Below are positions 34,645 to 44,514 of a stretch of 64,000 bases of DNA, in pieces. The notes under the pieces were generated by a model, which was not told the origin of the DNA, searched no databases, and worked only from the letters and a program-made list of their open reading frames with translations. The stretch spans positions 2,768,633 through 2,832,632 of the forward strand of contig CM019710.1 in assembly GCA_009760885.1 (NCBI GenBank). The letters are read 5' to 3'. Position 1 is the first letter of the stretch. Each line of letters starts with the position of its first letter. Made by a program: the position numbers and the translations under genes. This DNA comes from Achatina immaculata (Eukaryota > Mollusca > Gastropoda > Stylommatophora > Achatinidae).

Positions 34645-35791
34645 CGGGCTGTTGTCTGGGCTGTTGTCTGGGCTGTTGTCTGGGCTGTTGTCTGGGCTGT
34701 TGTCTGGGCTGAGAGAGAATCCACCTGTCAGGTTGCTAGACGTCTGGGCTGTTGTCTGGGCTGAGAGAGAATCCATCTGTCAGGTTGCTAGACGTCTGGT
34801 CTGTTGTCTGGGCTGAGAGAGAATCCATCTGTCAGGTTGCTAGACGTCTGGTCTGTTGTCTGGGCTGAGAGAGAATCCATCTGTCAGGTTGCTAGACGTC
34901 TGGGCTGTTGTCTGGGCTGAGAGAGAATCCACCTGTCAGGTTGCTAGACGTCTGGGCTGAGAGAGAATCCATCTGTCAGGTTGCTAGACGTCTGGGCTGA
35001 GAGAGAATCCATCTGTCAGGTTGCTAGACGTCTGGGCTGTTGTCTGGGCTATTGTCTGGGCTGAGAGAGAATCCTCCTGTCAGGTTGCTAGACGTCTGGG
35101 CTGTTGCCTGGACTGAGAGAGAATCCACCTGTCAGGTTGCTAGACGTCTGGGCTGTTGTCTGGGCTGAGAGAGAATCCACCTGTCAGGTTGCTAGACGTC
35201 TGGGCTGTTGTCTGGGCTGAGAGAGAATCCACCTGTCAGGTTGCTAGACGTCTGGGCTGTTGTCTGGGCTGAGAGAGAATCCACCTGTCAGGTTGCTAGA
35301 CGTCTGGGCTGTTGTCTGGGCTGAGAGAGAATCCACCTGTCAGGTTGCTAGACGTCTGGACTGAGAGAGAATCCACCTGTCAGGTTGCTAGACGTCTGGG
35401 CTGTTGTATGGGCTGAGAGAGAATCCACCTGTCAGGTTGCTAGACGTCTGGGCTGTTGTCTGGGCTGAGAGAGAATCCATCTGTCAGGTTGCTAGACGTT
35501 TGAGCTGTTGTCTGGACTGAGAGAGAATCCACCTGTCAGGTTGCTAGACGTCTGGGCTGTTGTCTGGGCTGAGAGAGAATCCACCTGTCAGGTTGCTAGA
35601 CGTCTGGGCTGTTGTTGGGCTGAGAGAGAATCCACTGTCAGGTTGCTAGACGTCTGGACTGAGAGAGAATCCACCTGTCAGGTTGCTAGACGTCTGGGCT
35701 GTTGTATGGGCTGAGAGAGAATCCACCTGTCAGGTTGCTAGACGTCTGAGCTGTTGTCTGGACTGAGAGAGAATCCACCTGTCGGGTTGCT
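34645..35791 (+). repeat. 52-bp array derived from Tc1-like transposase N-terminal codons
   Basis: About 23 units carrying GGGCTGTTGTCTGGGCTGAG and CTGTCAGGTTGCTAGACGTC; some lack one 12-bp GGGCTGTTGTCT piece, and the left edge is a pure run of that 12-mer. The last unit runs without a break into the transposase relic, where the same bases encode TERESTCQVARRLGVSHAT, the first helix-turn-helix region. The array is thus an amplified piece of the gene beside it. Because 52 is not a multiple of three, the frame rotates and protein function is excluded. Confidence 0.9.
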
Positions 35792-36500
35792 AGACGTCTG
35801 GGAGTGTCGCATGCTACCAGCCACAGGATTCCGGAGACACTCAGAGGCACCGGAGGAGAAGAAGACAGAAACCGCTCAGGACGTCCAGGTTGTAGGAGCT
35901 GGCAGGATGACAGATATCTCTTGCTGCCTGCCATTCACCATCAGACAGCCACCTGTACCACTCTACCAGGTCAGCTCATGAACACTGCATGTAGCAGACG
36001 CTTACGTGAACTAGGACCTGCTTCACAAACACCGACAGTCAGAATTCCTCTCAGTCCAGCTCACCCCAGAGCCAGTATTGCTTGGTTTCGTGAGCACATC
36101 AGGTGGACAAGACCCCAGTGGAGTCAGGTTCTCTTTACAGATGAGCCCCGCTTCATTCTGCTATTTAATGATGGCAGGGTCCGTGTTTGGAGAAGGCAAG
36201 GAGTTTTACTGATACAATTCGAGAAGTGGATCAATATGGTGGAGGTTCTGTACATGGTATGGGGTGGCTTCAGCAGACAAGGCAAGACCCCTCTTTGTAT
36301 CATCCATGGCACACTGACCCACCTCAGCTACCAAGATAAGACACTGCGACCTCTTATTCAGCTGAAGGTCATCCCGGTGATGAAGTCTTGCGGGTTGACA
36401 GTACTCCTTCTCATCGAGCTCGTATCGTTAGTGACTTCATTCAACTCCAGGCAATCTTCAGGATGTAGTGGCCCACTAGTTCACCTGATCTTGTTCCTAT
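35762..36500 (+). pseudogene. Tc1-like transposase relic, copy 1
   Basis: A DDE transposase of the Tc1/mariner superfamily, which cuts and pastes its own element. Reading from 35,762, the frame gives the helix-turn-helix part (CQVARRLGVSHAT), a GRP linker, then WTRPQWSQVLFTDEPRFIL with the first catalytic Asp at 36,140-36,142, and MVWGGFSRQGKTPL. A frameshift follows near 36,380, the usual QQDNA-type second Asp segment is missing or unrecognisable, and the third motif (WPTSSPDL near 36,470) lies in another frame and merges into the 57-58 bp array. The intended C-terminus appears only at 37,129. Non-functional. Confidence 0.9.
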
Positions 36501-37128
36501 AACACCAGATAATCGTCAGGGTGGAGTAGCCCACTAGTTCACCTGATCTTGCTCCTATAACAACAGATAATCGTCAAATGGAGTGACGCACTAGTTCACC
36601 TGATCTTGCTCCTATAACAACAGATAATCGTCAAATGGAGTGACGCACTAGTTCACCTGATCTTGCTCCTATAACACCAGATAATCGTCAAATGGAGTGA
36701 CGCACTATTTCACCTGATCTTGCTCCTATAACAACAGATAATCGTCAAATGGAGTGACGCACTAGTTCACCTGATCTTGCTCCTATAACACCAGATAATC
36801 GTCAGGGTGGAGTGGCCTACTAGTTCCCCTGATTTTGCTCCTATAACACCAGGCAATCGTCAGGGTGGAGTAGCTCACTAGTTCACCTGATCCTGCTCCT
36901 ATAACACCAGGCAATCGTCAGGTTGGAGTAGCTCACTAGTTCACCTGATCCTGCTCCTATAACACCAGGCAATCGTCATGTTGGAGTAGCTCACTAGTTC
37001 ACCTGATCCTGCTCCTATAACACCAGATAATCGTTAGGGTGGAGTAGCTCACTAGTTCACCTGATCTTGCTCCTATAACACCAGGCAATCGTCAGGGTGG
37101 AGTAGCTCACTAGTTCACCTGATAGTGC
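36449..37128 (+). repeat. 57-58 bp array derived from the transposase SPDL region, copy 1
   Basis: About 12 units, each containing CACTAGTTCACCTGATCTTG and CTCCTATAACACCAG, with CAGATAATCGTCA. The first three-quarters of the unit encodes the WPTSSPDLAPI motif that precedes the catalytic Glu in Tc1 transposases. At the end of the array the unit runs on to ATTGAAAACTTCTGGGAC (IENFWD), restoring the gene. The amplification therefore sits exactly inside the third catalytic motif. Confidence 0.9.
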
Positions 37129-37202
37129 TCCTATTGAAAACTTCTGGGACGCCCTTGGGCAGAGATTATAAACTAATCACCAGCTGTCAGATGATGCTAG
37201 AC
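37129..37202 (+). pseudogene. Tc1-like transposase C-terminal stub, copy 1
   Basis: Encodes APIENFWDALGQRL with the expected catalytic Glu at 37,136-37,138, then a stop. After CAGATGATGCTA it joins the 52-bp N-terminal unit (GCTAGACGTTTGG), so the true C-terminus was lost at a duplication junction. Confidence 0.85.
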
Positions 37203-38070
37203 GTTTGGGCTGTTGTCTGGACTGAGAGAGAATCCACTTGTCAGGTTGCTAGACGTCTGGGAGTGTCGCATGCTACCAGCCACAGGATTCCGGAGACAGC
37301 CACCGGAGGAGAAGAAGAAGACAGAAACCGCTCAGGACGTCCACGGTGTAGGAGCTGGCAGGATATCTTTAATACAAATTAAATTTTTGTACTAAATCAA
37401 GTGTGTGGGAAGAATGAAAGATGGAGTGATGAAGAGCAGAATGTAAGACGGGCCTGCGTGCCCAATTCTTTACCCTTGAAAAATAAAGTTTATTCATTCA
37501 TTCACCATCAGACAGCCACCTGTACCACTCTGCCAGGTCAGCTGATGAACACTGCATGTAGCAGACGCTTACGTGAACTAGGACCTGCTTCACAAACACC
37601 GACAGTCAGAATTCCTCTCAGTCCAGCTCACCCCAGAGCCAGTATTGCTTGGTTTCGTGAGCACATCAGGTGGACAAGACTCCAGTGGAGTCAGGTTCTC
37701 TTTACAGATGAGCCCCGCTTCATTCTGCTACTTAATGATGGCAGGGTCCGTGTTTGGAGAAGGCAAGGAGTTTTACTGATGGCACAATTCGAGAAGTGGA
37801 TCAATATGGTGGAGGTTCTGTACATGGTATGGGGTGGCTTCAGCAGACAAGGCAAGACCCCTCTTTGTATCATCCATGGCACACTGACCCACCTCAGCTA
37901 CCAAGATAAGACACTGCGACCTCTTATTCAGCTGAAGGTCATCCCGGTGATGAAGTCTTGCGGGTTGACAGTACTCCTTCTCATCGAGCTCGTATCGTTA
38001 GTGACTTCATTCAACTCCAGGCAATCTTCAGGATGTAGTGGCCCACTAGTTCACCTGATCTTGTTCCTAT
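37203..38070 (+). pseudogene. Tc1-like transposase relic, copy 2
   Basis: Tandem copy of 35,7xx-36,5xx. It begins with a single 52-bp unit, then the helix-turn-helix codons with small deletions. At 37,366-37,504 a SINE-like piece with an ATTC tail replaces about 25 bp of coding sequence. The remainder (from ACCATCAGACAG) keeps the FTDEPRF motif and MVWGGF and carries the same frameshift as copy 1, so that lesion predates the duplication. Confidence 0.9.
37366..37504 (+). mobile_element. SINE-like insert with (ATTC)n tail, copy 2
   Basis: Lies inside transposase copy 2 and shares about 90 bp with 32,381-32,473. Relative to copy 1 it replaces rather than splits the coding sequence, so insertion was accompanied by a small deletion. 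No clear TSD. Confidence 0.6.
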
Positions 38071-38694
38071 AACACCAGATAATCGTCAGGGTGTAGTAGC
38101 CCACTAGTTCACCTGATCTTGCTCCTATAACAACAGATAATCGTCAAATGGAGTGACGCACTAGTTCACCTGATCTTGCTCCTATAACAACAGATAATCG
38201 TCAAATGGAGTGACGCACTAGTTCACCTGATCTTGCTCCTATAACACCAGATAATCGTCAAATGGAGTGACGCACTATTTCACCTGATCTTGCTCCTATA
38301 ACAACAGATAATCGTCAAATGGAGTGACGCACTAGTTCACCTGATCTTGCTCCTATAACACCAGATAATCGTCAGGGTGGAGTGGCCTACTAGTTCCCCT
38401 GATTTTGCTCCTATAACACCAGGCAATCGTCAGGGTGGAGTAGCTCACTAGTTCACCTGATCCTGCTCCTATAACACCAGGCAATCGTCATGTTGGAGTA
38501 GCTCACTAGTTCACCTGATCCTGCTCCTATAACACCAGATAATCGTTAGGGTGGAGTAGCTCACTAGTTCACCTGATCTTGCTCCTATAACACCAGGCAA
38601 TCGTCAGGGTGGAGTAGCTCACTAGTTCACCTGATCTTGCTCCTATAACACCAGATAATCGTCAGGGTGGAGTAGCTCACTAGTTCACCTGATA
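38019..38694 (+). repeat. 57-58 bp array derived from the transposase SPDL region, copy 2
   Basis: Same array as 36,449-37,128, with the same order of CAAATGGAGTGACG and CAGGGTGGAGTAGC subtypes but individual units gained and lost. The array therefore existed before the roughly 1.57-kb duplication. Confidence 0.9.
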
Positions 38695-38931
38695 GTGCTC
38701 CTATTGAAAACTTCTGGGACGCCCTTGGGCAGAGATTATAAACTAATCACCAGCTGTCAGATGATGCTACACAGCTGACTGTTACTTCATTAAGTCTGGC
38801 AGGCTCTTCCTCAAGATGTTCTGAGAAACCGTGTCGACTCCATGTGTCAAAATATATGGAATGTCTGGCCACAGATTGTAGTTATACCAGATTTTGACAG
38901 ATCAAGTGTAACAGTACTTACCATCTGACAT
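38687..38931 (+). pseudogene. Tc1-like transposase C-terminus, copy 2
   Basis: Catalytic Glu in IENFWD at 38,706-38,708, then stop and frame changes, followed by LPQDVLRNRVDSM, the typical final helix region of Tc1 transposases, and a stop near 38,931. This is the only surviving original 3' end. No terminal inverted repeat was recognised downstream. Confidence 0.85.
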
Positions 38932-39140
38932 TTCTGGTGATGAACGAGTGATTTCTCAGGCTTATAACTTTTGTACATATAATAAAATAAAATTAGTCTT
39001 TTTTAAATAGATTTTCGGGTACTGAACGCGAAAATACAATCTTAAGACAAAGTTGGCTGTTGTTTATAAGAAATGTGCAGTGGTCACTAAACAAAGAAGT
39101 AGGTTACACTCTAGGGCGTACCGTTAAATGTCCACTTCTA
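38932..39140. other. Short AT-rich spacer
   Basis: No recognised feature between the Tc1 relic and the mariner element. Confidence 0.6.
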
Positions 39141-39205
39141 CAAGGGCTGATTGATAAGTTCTCGGCATAAGGCACAACGGATTATTTTTAGACAACTTTC
39201 TTGGG

Positions 39206-39567
39206 TTATTTCTCAACATAGTCCCCTTGCAAGTTTATGCACTTAGTCCAGCGATCCTGGAGCATATGGATCCCTTCTTTGTAAAAGTCAGCATCTTGTG
39301 CCAGTAGAAAGTGGTCTACAGCATTAATGACGTCATCATCTGAAGCAAATTTACGACCACTTAGCTCCTTTTTGAGTTTGGTAAACAGGAAATAGTCCGA
39401 AGGGGCCAAATCTGGGAAATAAGGAGGATGTTCAAGAAGCTGGAAGCCGCAATCATAAATGGCAGCCACTGCCACCGCCGACTTGTGAACTGGAGCATTG
39501 TCTTGCTGAAAGATGACCCCTTTCGTCAATTTCCCTCGGCGCTTTTCCTTCAGTTTGACTCACAGTT
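39206..39567 (-). pseudogene. Mariner transposase, C-terminal catalytic part
   Basis: Contains KGVIFQQDNAPVHKS with the second catalytic Asp at 39,500-39,502 and YFPDLAPSDYFLF with the third Asp at 39,395-39,397. Thirty-four residues separate them, the DD34D spacing of mariner. Ends in NLQGDYVEK, the normal C-terminus. One stop lies just upstream (QL*VKLKEKR), beside the LINE TSD. Confidence 0.93.
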
Positions 39568-39582
39568 GCTTCACAAGATTAG

Positions 39583-40206
39583 ACATTTCATTAGCGATAA
39601 TGCGTGTTACCCTGATTTTTGCGATGCGCCTTTTGGCTGGGTAACTCCGACTTCAGCACCTTTCCTTGCTAGGGCAGACTGTGGTCTTGCTCGGACTGCC
39701 ATGAAGAGAGTGTGGCTGGCTTGGCCAAAACTTTGTTTTCCAGCCTCTGGTGGCTGTACTTAAGCCCCTTCTCCATGTCAGATGGTTTGAGACAGTTCCA
39801 CAAAGACATACCAGTCACCTATAATCAGAAGAAAAGCATGATAAAAACCTACAGGAAGCCACAAACACCACCACATGATGACTATCACATGCTAAACAGA
39901 AAGGAACAAGTCACCATCTTCCGTCTCCGAACAGGACACAGCCGACTCCGAAGTCATATGTATACAAAGTTTAAGGTTGGTACTACTAATCTATGTACAT
40001 GTGCCCAGGTGCCCCAAACCGTGGAACATATCCTCCAGAACTGCATCAACTACGAGACACTGAGAAATAATTACTGGCCCAGTGAAACCACTAAAGAAGA
40101 TAAGCTCTACGGTTCCATACATGAGTTACAAAAAACAGTGAAATTTATCCAAGAGACAGGACTGCAGATATAGACAGACAGTGCGAACGAAGAAGAAGAA
40201 GAAGAA
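39583..40206 (+). mobile_element. LINE 3' fragment (RNase H end, family D) inserted in mariner
   Basis: GCTTCACAAGATTAG occurs at 39,568-39,582 and 40,207-40,221, a 15-bp TSD. The plus-strand ORF end (39,712-40,173) shows FRLRTGHSRLRSHMY, CTCAQVPQTVEHILQNC and YGSIHELQKTVKFIQ, the zinc-knuckle-like C-terminus following RNase H in a LINE clade common in molluscs. It ends in GCGAACGAAGAAGAAG. The 5' portion (39,583-39,770) does not read as RNase H and may be rearranged. Strongly 5'-truncated. Confidence 0.88.
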
Positions 40207-40207
40207 G

Positions 40208-40903
40208 CTTCACAAGATTAGTGTAATAGGTCCTGGTGACCGTTCTGCCCTTTTGAAGATAGTCTACCAATAGCACACCTTCTGAATCCCAAAAAGATGG
40301 AAGCCATCACTTAGCCTGCAGACAGAACCACCCTTGCTTTCTTTGGAGGTGGGGATCCATGATGTTTCCACTAATTTAAACTGTTCTTTGATTTCTGGTT
40401 GAAAATGATGAACCCAAGTCTCATCCATAGTCACAAATTGCTGAAGAAACTTTTCAGGATCTGCAGAAAAATGGCCAAGATTTTCTCTTGACATGTTGAG
40501 CTGTCGTTTGTGATCAGTTCCAAGAAGTTTCGGGACCCATAGAGCAGAGACCTCTGTCATTTGCAGATCATTGTGATTAATGGCATGAACACGTTCCTGG
40601 GAGATGCCAAACTCAGTAGCAATGTACCGCTCAGTTAGTCGTCGATCATTCATCATGGTTCCTACCGGTGGTTTCATCGGTGGTTGCCGTTCTTGGTCTT
40701 CCTGGACGAGGATCATCTTCCAGACTCTCCCTTCCATGTTTGAATTGAGCTGCCCATTTCTTCACTGTGCTGTAAGATGGGGCACTCTCCCCTAGAGTCT
40801 CTACCATATCCTCATGGATCTCCTTCGATGATAAGCCCTTGATGCAGAGGTAGAGAATGACTGCTTGATGAGAAATTGTGTCCATTTTCTCAATTTCTAC
40901 CAC
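40208..40903 (-). pseudogene. Mariner transposase, N-terminal and first catalytic part
   Basis: Begins with Met at 40,901-40,903 and runs through the helix-turn-helix domain (ILYLCIKGLSSKEIHEDM), the GRPRTATTDE linker, RYIATEFGISQERVHAI, and FVTMDETWVHHF with the first catalytic Asp at 40,423-40,425. Two frameshifts (near 40,700 and 40,330) and a stop break the frame. It continues to a GRTVTRTYYTNLVK-like segment where the LINE interrupts it. Strong mariner family match from memory; inactive. Confidence 0.92.
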
Positions 40904-41304
40904 CCCTTACAACTTCAGTAGCCTGTAAAAAAATTGTTTGCAGTTAATTTCTTGAAACTTGGTGTTTAATCTTATATTAACATGTTCTACAAATGCACCT
41001 AATATCAACTGTGTGTTTGAAGTATTTGTACTTTATGCCTGGAACTTATCAATCAGCCCTCGAATGTTCTATGTTTCCTTGTCTGCTGCTTGTACAGCTA
41101 CTCAGGGTCACCTCTAGTTAATTCCCAGCAACAGTCAGCCAACTTGCAAGTGAACCACTTGCCCCAGTAAAGTTTCTCCAGTGTTGTGATACGCTGATGG
41201 AAGCGTCCCACATGCTCATCACAAACCAGGCCGCAGTTGTTGGGGAGGAAATCCAAGAAAGAATGGAGAAAGTACTACTCTAAGGACATATGGCAGCAAA
41301 GTTT

Positions 41305-41430
41305 GTGATACATAGACAGCATGTTATCAGCCAATTTTGTGATACAGAGACAGCATATTCTCAGCCAGGTTTGTGATACAGTGACAGCATATTCTCAGCC
41401 AGGTTTGTGATACAGAGACAGCATATTCTC
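41305..41430. repeat. 34-bp repeat inside the decayed gene (about 4 copies)
   Basis: TTTGTGATACAGAGACAGCA and TATTCTCAGCCAGG recur every 34 bp. The minus-strand codons correspond to the ENMLSLYHKPG part of the protein, between the KFLVNIRAE and LDFLPNN motifs. Confidence 0.85.
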
Positions 41431-41539
41431 AACCAGCTCTTCGTCGTTTTCTGCCCTGATATTTACAAGGAACTTAGCTGACCCAGACAAAACACATTCC
41501 CAGGCCTTTTTCTCATTACCCTGCTGCAGGTTGGCAGAC

Positions 41540-41665
41540 TTCTCTTCTTTGAAGAGCTGTCAGATCTAAGGAGCACAACAACTTCTCATTTTTGAAGAGC
41601 TGTCAGATCTAAGGACCCACAAAAACTTCTCATCTTTGAAGAGCTGTCAGATCTAAGGACCCACA
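41540..41665. repeat. 44-bp repeat inside the decayed gene (3 copies)
   Basis: TTTGAAGAGCTGTCAGATCT is repeated three times with CCCACAAAAACTTCTCAT between. It amplifies the codons just after KEGVFVGP. Confidence 0.85.
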
Positions 41666-41984
41666 AAAACTCCCTCTTTGATTTTTGCTTCACTGAATCG
41701 AGGGAATGTGTATACGAGGTACGTGAACTCTGGCTTAGCATGGTCCGTGGATTGTACAAAATTCTTCATCAGACAAAGTTTTATGTGCTGAGATGGTAGC
41801 TTGATTTCGCGCGTCTCTACTAATGCTGGGTGTTGCACATTCTGTTCTCCAACTTTCAAAGACTTCCTTCCAGGCCAGTCTTTGCTTGGCTGTCCCATTC
41901 AAATCTTTGTATATCGCAACTGCAGACCCATCAACATGGCCTCTCTCTTGAAGTCACTACAGCCTTACTTGATATACTGAAGAC

Positions 41985-42215
41985 AGTCCAACAGCTGTGT
42001 AAGGCTGTGATAAGTGTCTTTCATGTAGACAGCGTGTCCACTTAAAACAGAAGGAAGACAGCCTAACAGCTGTGTAAGGCTGTGATAAGTGTCTTTCATG
42101 TAGACAGCGTGTCCCACTAGAACAGAGGGAAGAAAGTCCAACAGCTGTGTAAGGCTGTGATAAGTGTCTTTCATGTAGACAGCGTGACACACTAGAACAG
42201 AGGGAAGATAGTTTC
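41985..42215. repeat. 75-bp in-frame triplication inside the decayed gene
   Basis: ACAGCTGTGTAAGGCTGTGA occurs at 41,991, 42,066 and 42,141. The 75-bp unit equals 25 codons and keeps the frame, repeating the LPSVL-GHAVYMKDTYHSL segment three times. Confidence 0.9.
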
Positions 42216-42340
42216 CATGACCCAGCAACACTGACATGAGACTCAATTCCATGACATAGCAACACTGACTTGAGACTCAGTTTGGACAAGTCTATAAAAA
42301 GCTTGCCATTCTTGTGGGTCGTGTTTAACTCCAGTGGCAT

Positions 42341-42920
42341 TCATCAAGGTCATCTACACAGGGCCAGTTACATCGCAGCAAGGTCACACAAAGTCATTTA
42401 TCTCACAGCAAGGTCACACAAGGTCATCTTTCTGAAAATAATCCTCGAACGTCTCATGACGAATGCAAAATAAAGCCACTCTGACATTTTGTTTCAGAAT
42501 ATTCCTTTGTTAAGAAATAACAATCTTTAATCCCATTTATTCTGCATTCACAAAAGTAAACAAACATCACTGCCAACTGATACCAATGTAAACAATGCAG
42601 AGTGAGTATCTTCTAAACAAAAGCCAGTGGACACATTTCATTGTCAGTTTTTGTGTTCAGCACATCAGACTTGATCAAGATTGACCAGTTTCATTTCATG
42701 GACAAACTAGTTGTTACCCTGTGTTATCAAATTTGTATAAGATTTGTATGAATCTGTTGCATTTTAAATGCAGTTAATTATGGTATTAACTTTTCTTATA
42801 TTAATTTGTCTGATATTGACTGCAACTTGTTTTTTAAGCACGGGTTTTCGCAAGTGGCCCTTGACTTTTGAGCAGTGGTAAATATACTTTCTGTGTGCTT
42901 GAAGGTTTGGGTAACATCTC
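42341..42920. other. AT-rich spacer
   Basis: Starts with a short CAGCAAGGTCACACAA(A/G)GTCAT repeat (42,345-42,435). The remainder shows no gene or element that I recognise. Confidence 0.5.
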
Positions 42921-44480
42921 TGTACCGTGTGCCCGCCGTACTCCCTACATCTTTCTGTACTGTGTGCCCGCCGTACTCCCTATATCTTTCTGTACTGTGT
43001 GCCCGCCGTACTCCCTATATCTTTCTGTAACGTGTGCCTGCCGTACTCCCTATATCTTTCTGTAACGTGTGCCTGCCGTACTCCCTATATCTTTCTGTAC
43101 TGTGTGCCCGCCGTACTCCCTATATCTTTCTGTAACGTGTGCCTGCCGTACTCCCTATATCTTTCTGTAACGTGTGCCTGCCGTACTCCCTATATCTTTC
43201 TGTAACGTGTGCCTGCCGTACTCCCTATATCTTTCTGTAACGTGTGCCTGCCGTACTCCCTATATCTTTCTGTAACGTGTGCCTGCCGTACTCCCTATAT
43301 CTTTCTGTAACGTGTGCCTGCCGTACTCCCTATATCTTTCTGTATCGTGTGCCCACCGTGCTCTTTACATCTTTCTGTATCGTGTGCCTGCCGTGCTCTT
43401 TACATTTTTCTGTATCGTGTGCCCACCGTGCTCTTTACATCTTTCTGTATCGTGTGCCCACCGTGCTCTTTACATCTTTCTGTATCGTGTGCCTGCCGTA
43501 CTCCCTATATCTTTCTGTATCGTGTGCCTGCCGTACTCCCTATATCTTTCTGTATCGTGTGCCCGCCGTACTCTCTACATTTTTCTGTACCGCGTGCCCG
43601 CCGTACTCTCTACTTTTTTCTGTACCGTGTGGCCGTCGGACTCCGTACGTCTTTCTGTACAGTATGCCGAACATGCACCCAACATCTTTCAGTACTGTGT
43701 GCCTGCCATACTTCCTACATCTTTCTGTACCATGGCCACCCATACTTCCTACATCTTTCTGTACCGTGGCCAGCCATACTTCCTACATCTTTCTGTACCG
43801 TGGCCGGCCATACCTCCTACATCTTTCTGTACCATGTGCCTGCCATACTTCCTACATCTTTCTGTACCATGTGCCTGCCATACTCCCTACATCTTTCTGT
43901 ACCGTGGCCAGCCATACTTCCTACATCTTTCTATACCGTGGCCAGCCATATTTCCTACATCTTTCTGTACCGTGGCCAGCCATACTTCCTTCATCTTTCT
44001 GTACCGTTGCCAGCCATACTTTCTACATATTTCTGTACCGTGGCAGCCATACTTTCTACATCTTTCTGTACCGTGGCAGCCATACTTTCTACATCTTTCT
44101 GTACCGTGGCCAGCCATACTTCCTACATCTTTCTGTACCGTGGCCAGCCATACTTCCTATATCTTTCTGTACCGTGGCCAGCCATACTCCCTACATCTTT
44201 CTGTACCGTGGCCAACCATACTTCCTACATCTTTCTGTACGTGGCCAGCCATACTTCCTACATCTTTCTGTACCGTGGCCAGCCATACTTCCTACATCTT
44301 TCTGTACCGTGGCCAGCCATACTTCCTACATCTTTCTGTACCGTGGCCAGCCATACTTCCTACATCTTTCTGTACCGTGGCCAGCCATACTCCCTACATC
44401 TTTCTGTACCGTGGCCAGCCATACTCCCTACATCTTTCTGTACCGTGGCCAGCCATACTTCCTATATCTTTCTGTAATAT
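42921..44480. repeat. 35-bp array passing into a 34-bp array (about 45 copies)
   Basis: Up to about 43,730 the unit is 35 bp (CCGTACTCCCTATATCTTTC with TGTGTGCC); beyond it is 34 bp (CCATACTTCCTACATCTTTC with CGTGGCCAG). Short one-base-deleted units at 44,040-44,100 and 44,240. The plus strand has no stop in any frame, giving ORFs of 476, 414 and 387 codons that I reject as genes. Confidence 0.95.
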
Positions 44481-44514
44481 GTTCCGTGCCTGCCAGGCCG
44501 AGCTTTTCTGTGAC

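Larger units (their letters stand above)
39141..41062 (-). mobile_element. Mariner element with terminal inverted repeats, split by a LINE
   Basis: The left end (AGGGCTGATTGATAAGTTCT, followed by CGGCATAA) is matched by the right end (TTATGCCTGGAACTTATCAA, followed by TCAGCCCTCG) as an inverted repeat of about 28 bp with a few mismatches. A TA at 39,139-39,140 could be the target dinucleotide; the right side reads AA. The minus strand carries a broken transposase. Removing the LINE insert and its TSD leaves about 1.28 kb, the usual size of a mariner element. Confidence 0.92.
41088..42340 (-). pseudogene. Decayed gene of a multicopy invertebrate family of unknown function
   Basis: Minus-strand pieces in the right order match a family I remember as widespread in arthropods and other invertebrates: LELNTTHKNGKLFID, GHAVYMKDTYHSLTQLL, GLQLRYTK, KDWPGRKSLKVGEQNVQHPA, HIKLCLMKNFVQS, FPRFSEAKIKEGVFVGP, KAWECVLSGSAKFLVNIRAE, then DFLPNNCGLVCDEHVGRFHQ and LADCCWELTR. 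The function of the family is unknown to me; its high copy number suggests a mobile-element link. The gene is broken by frameshifts, stops and three internal tandem expansions, and lacks the usual FCCFLCEW-type segment after YTK. Family identity rests on memory and was not searched. Confidence 0.75.
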
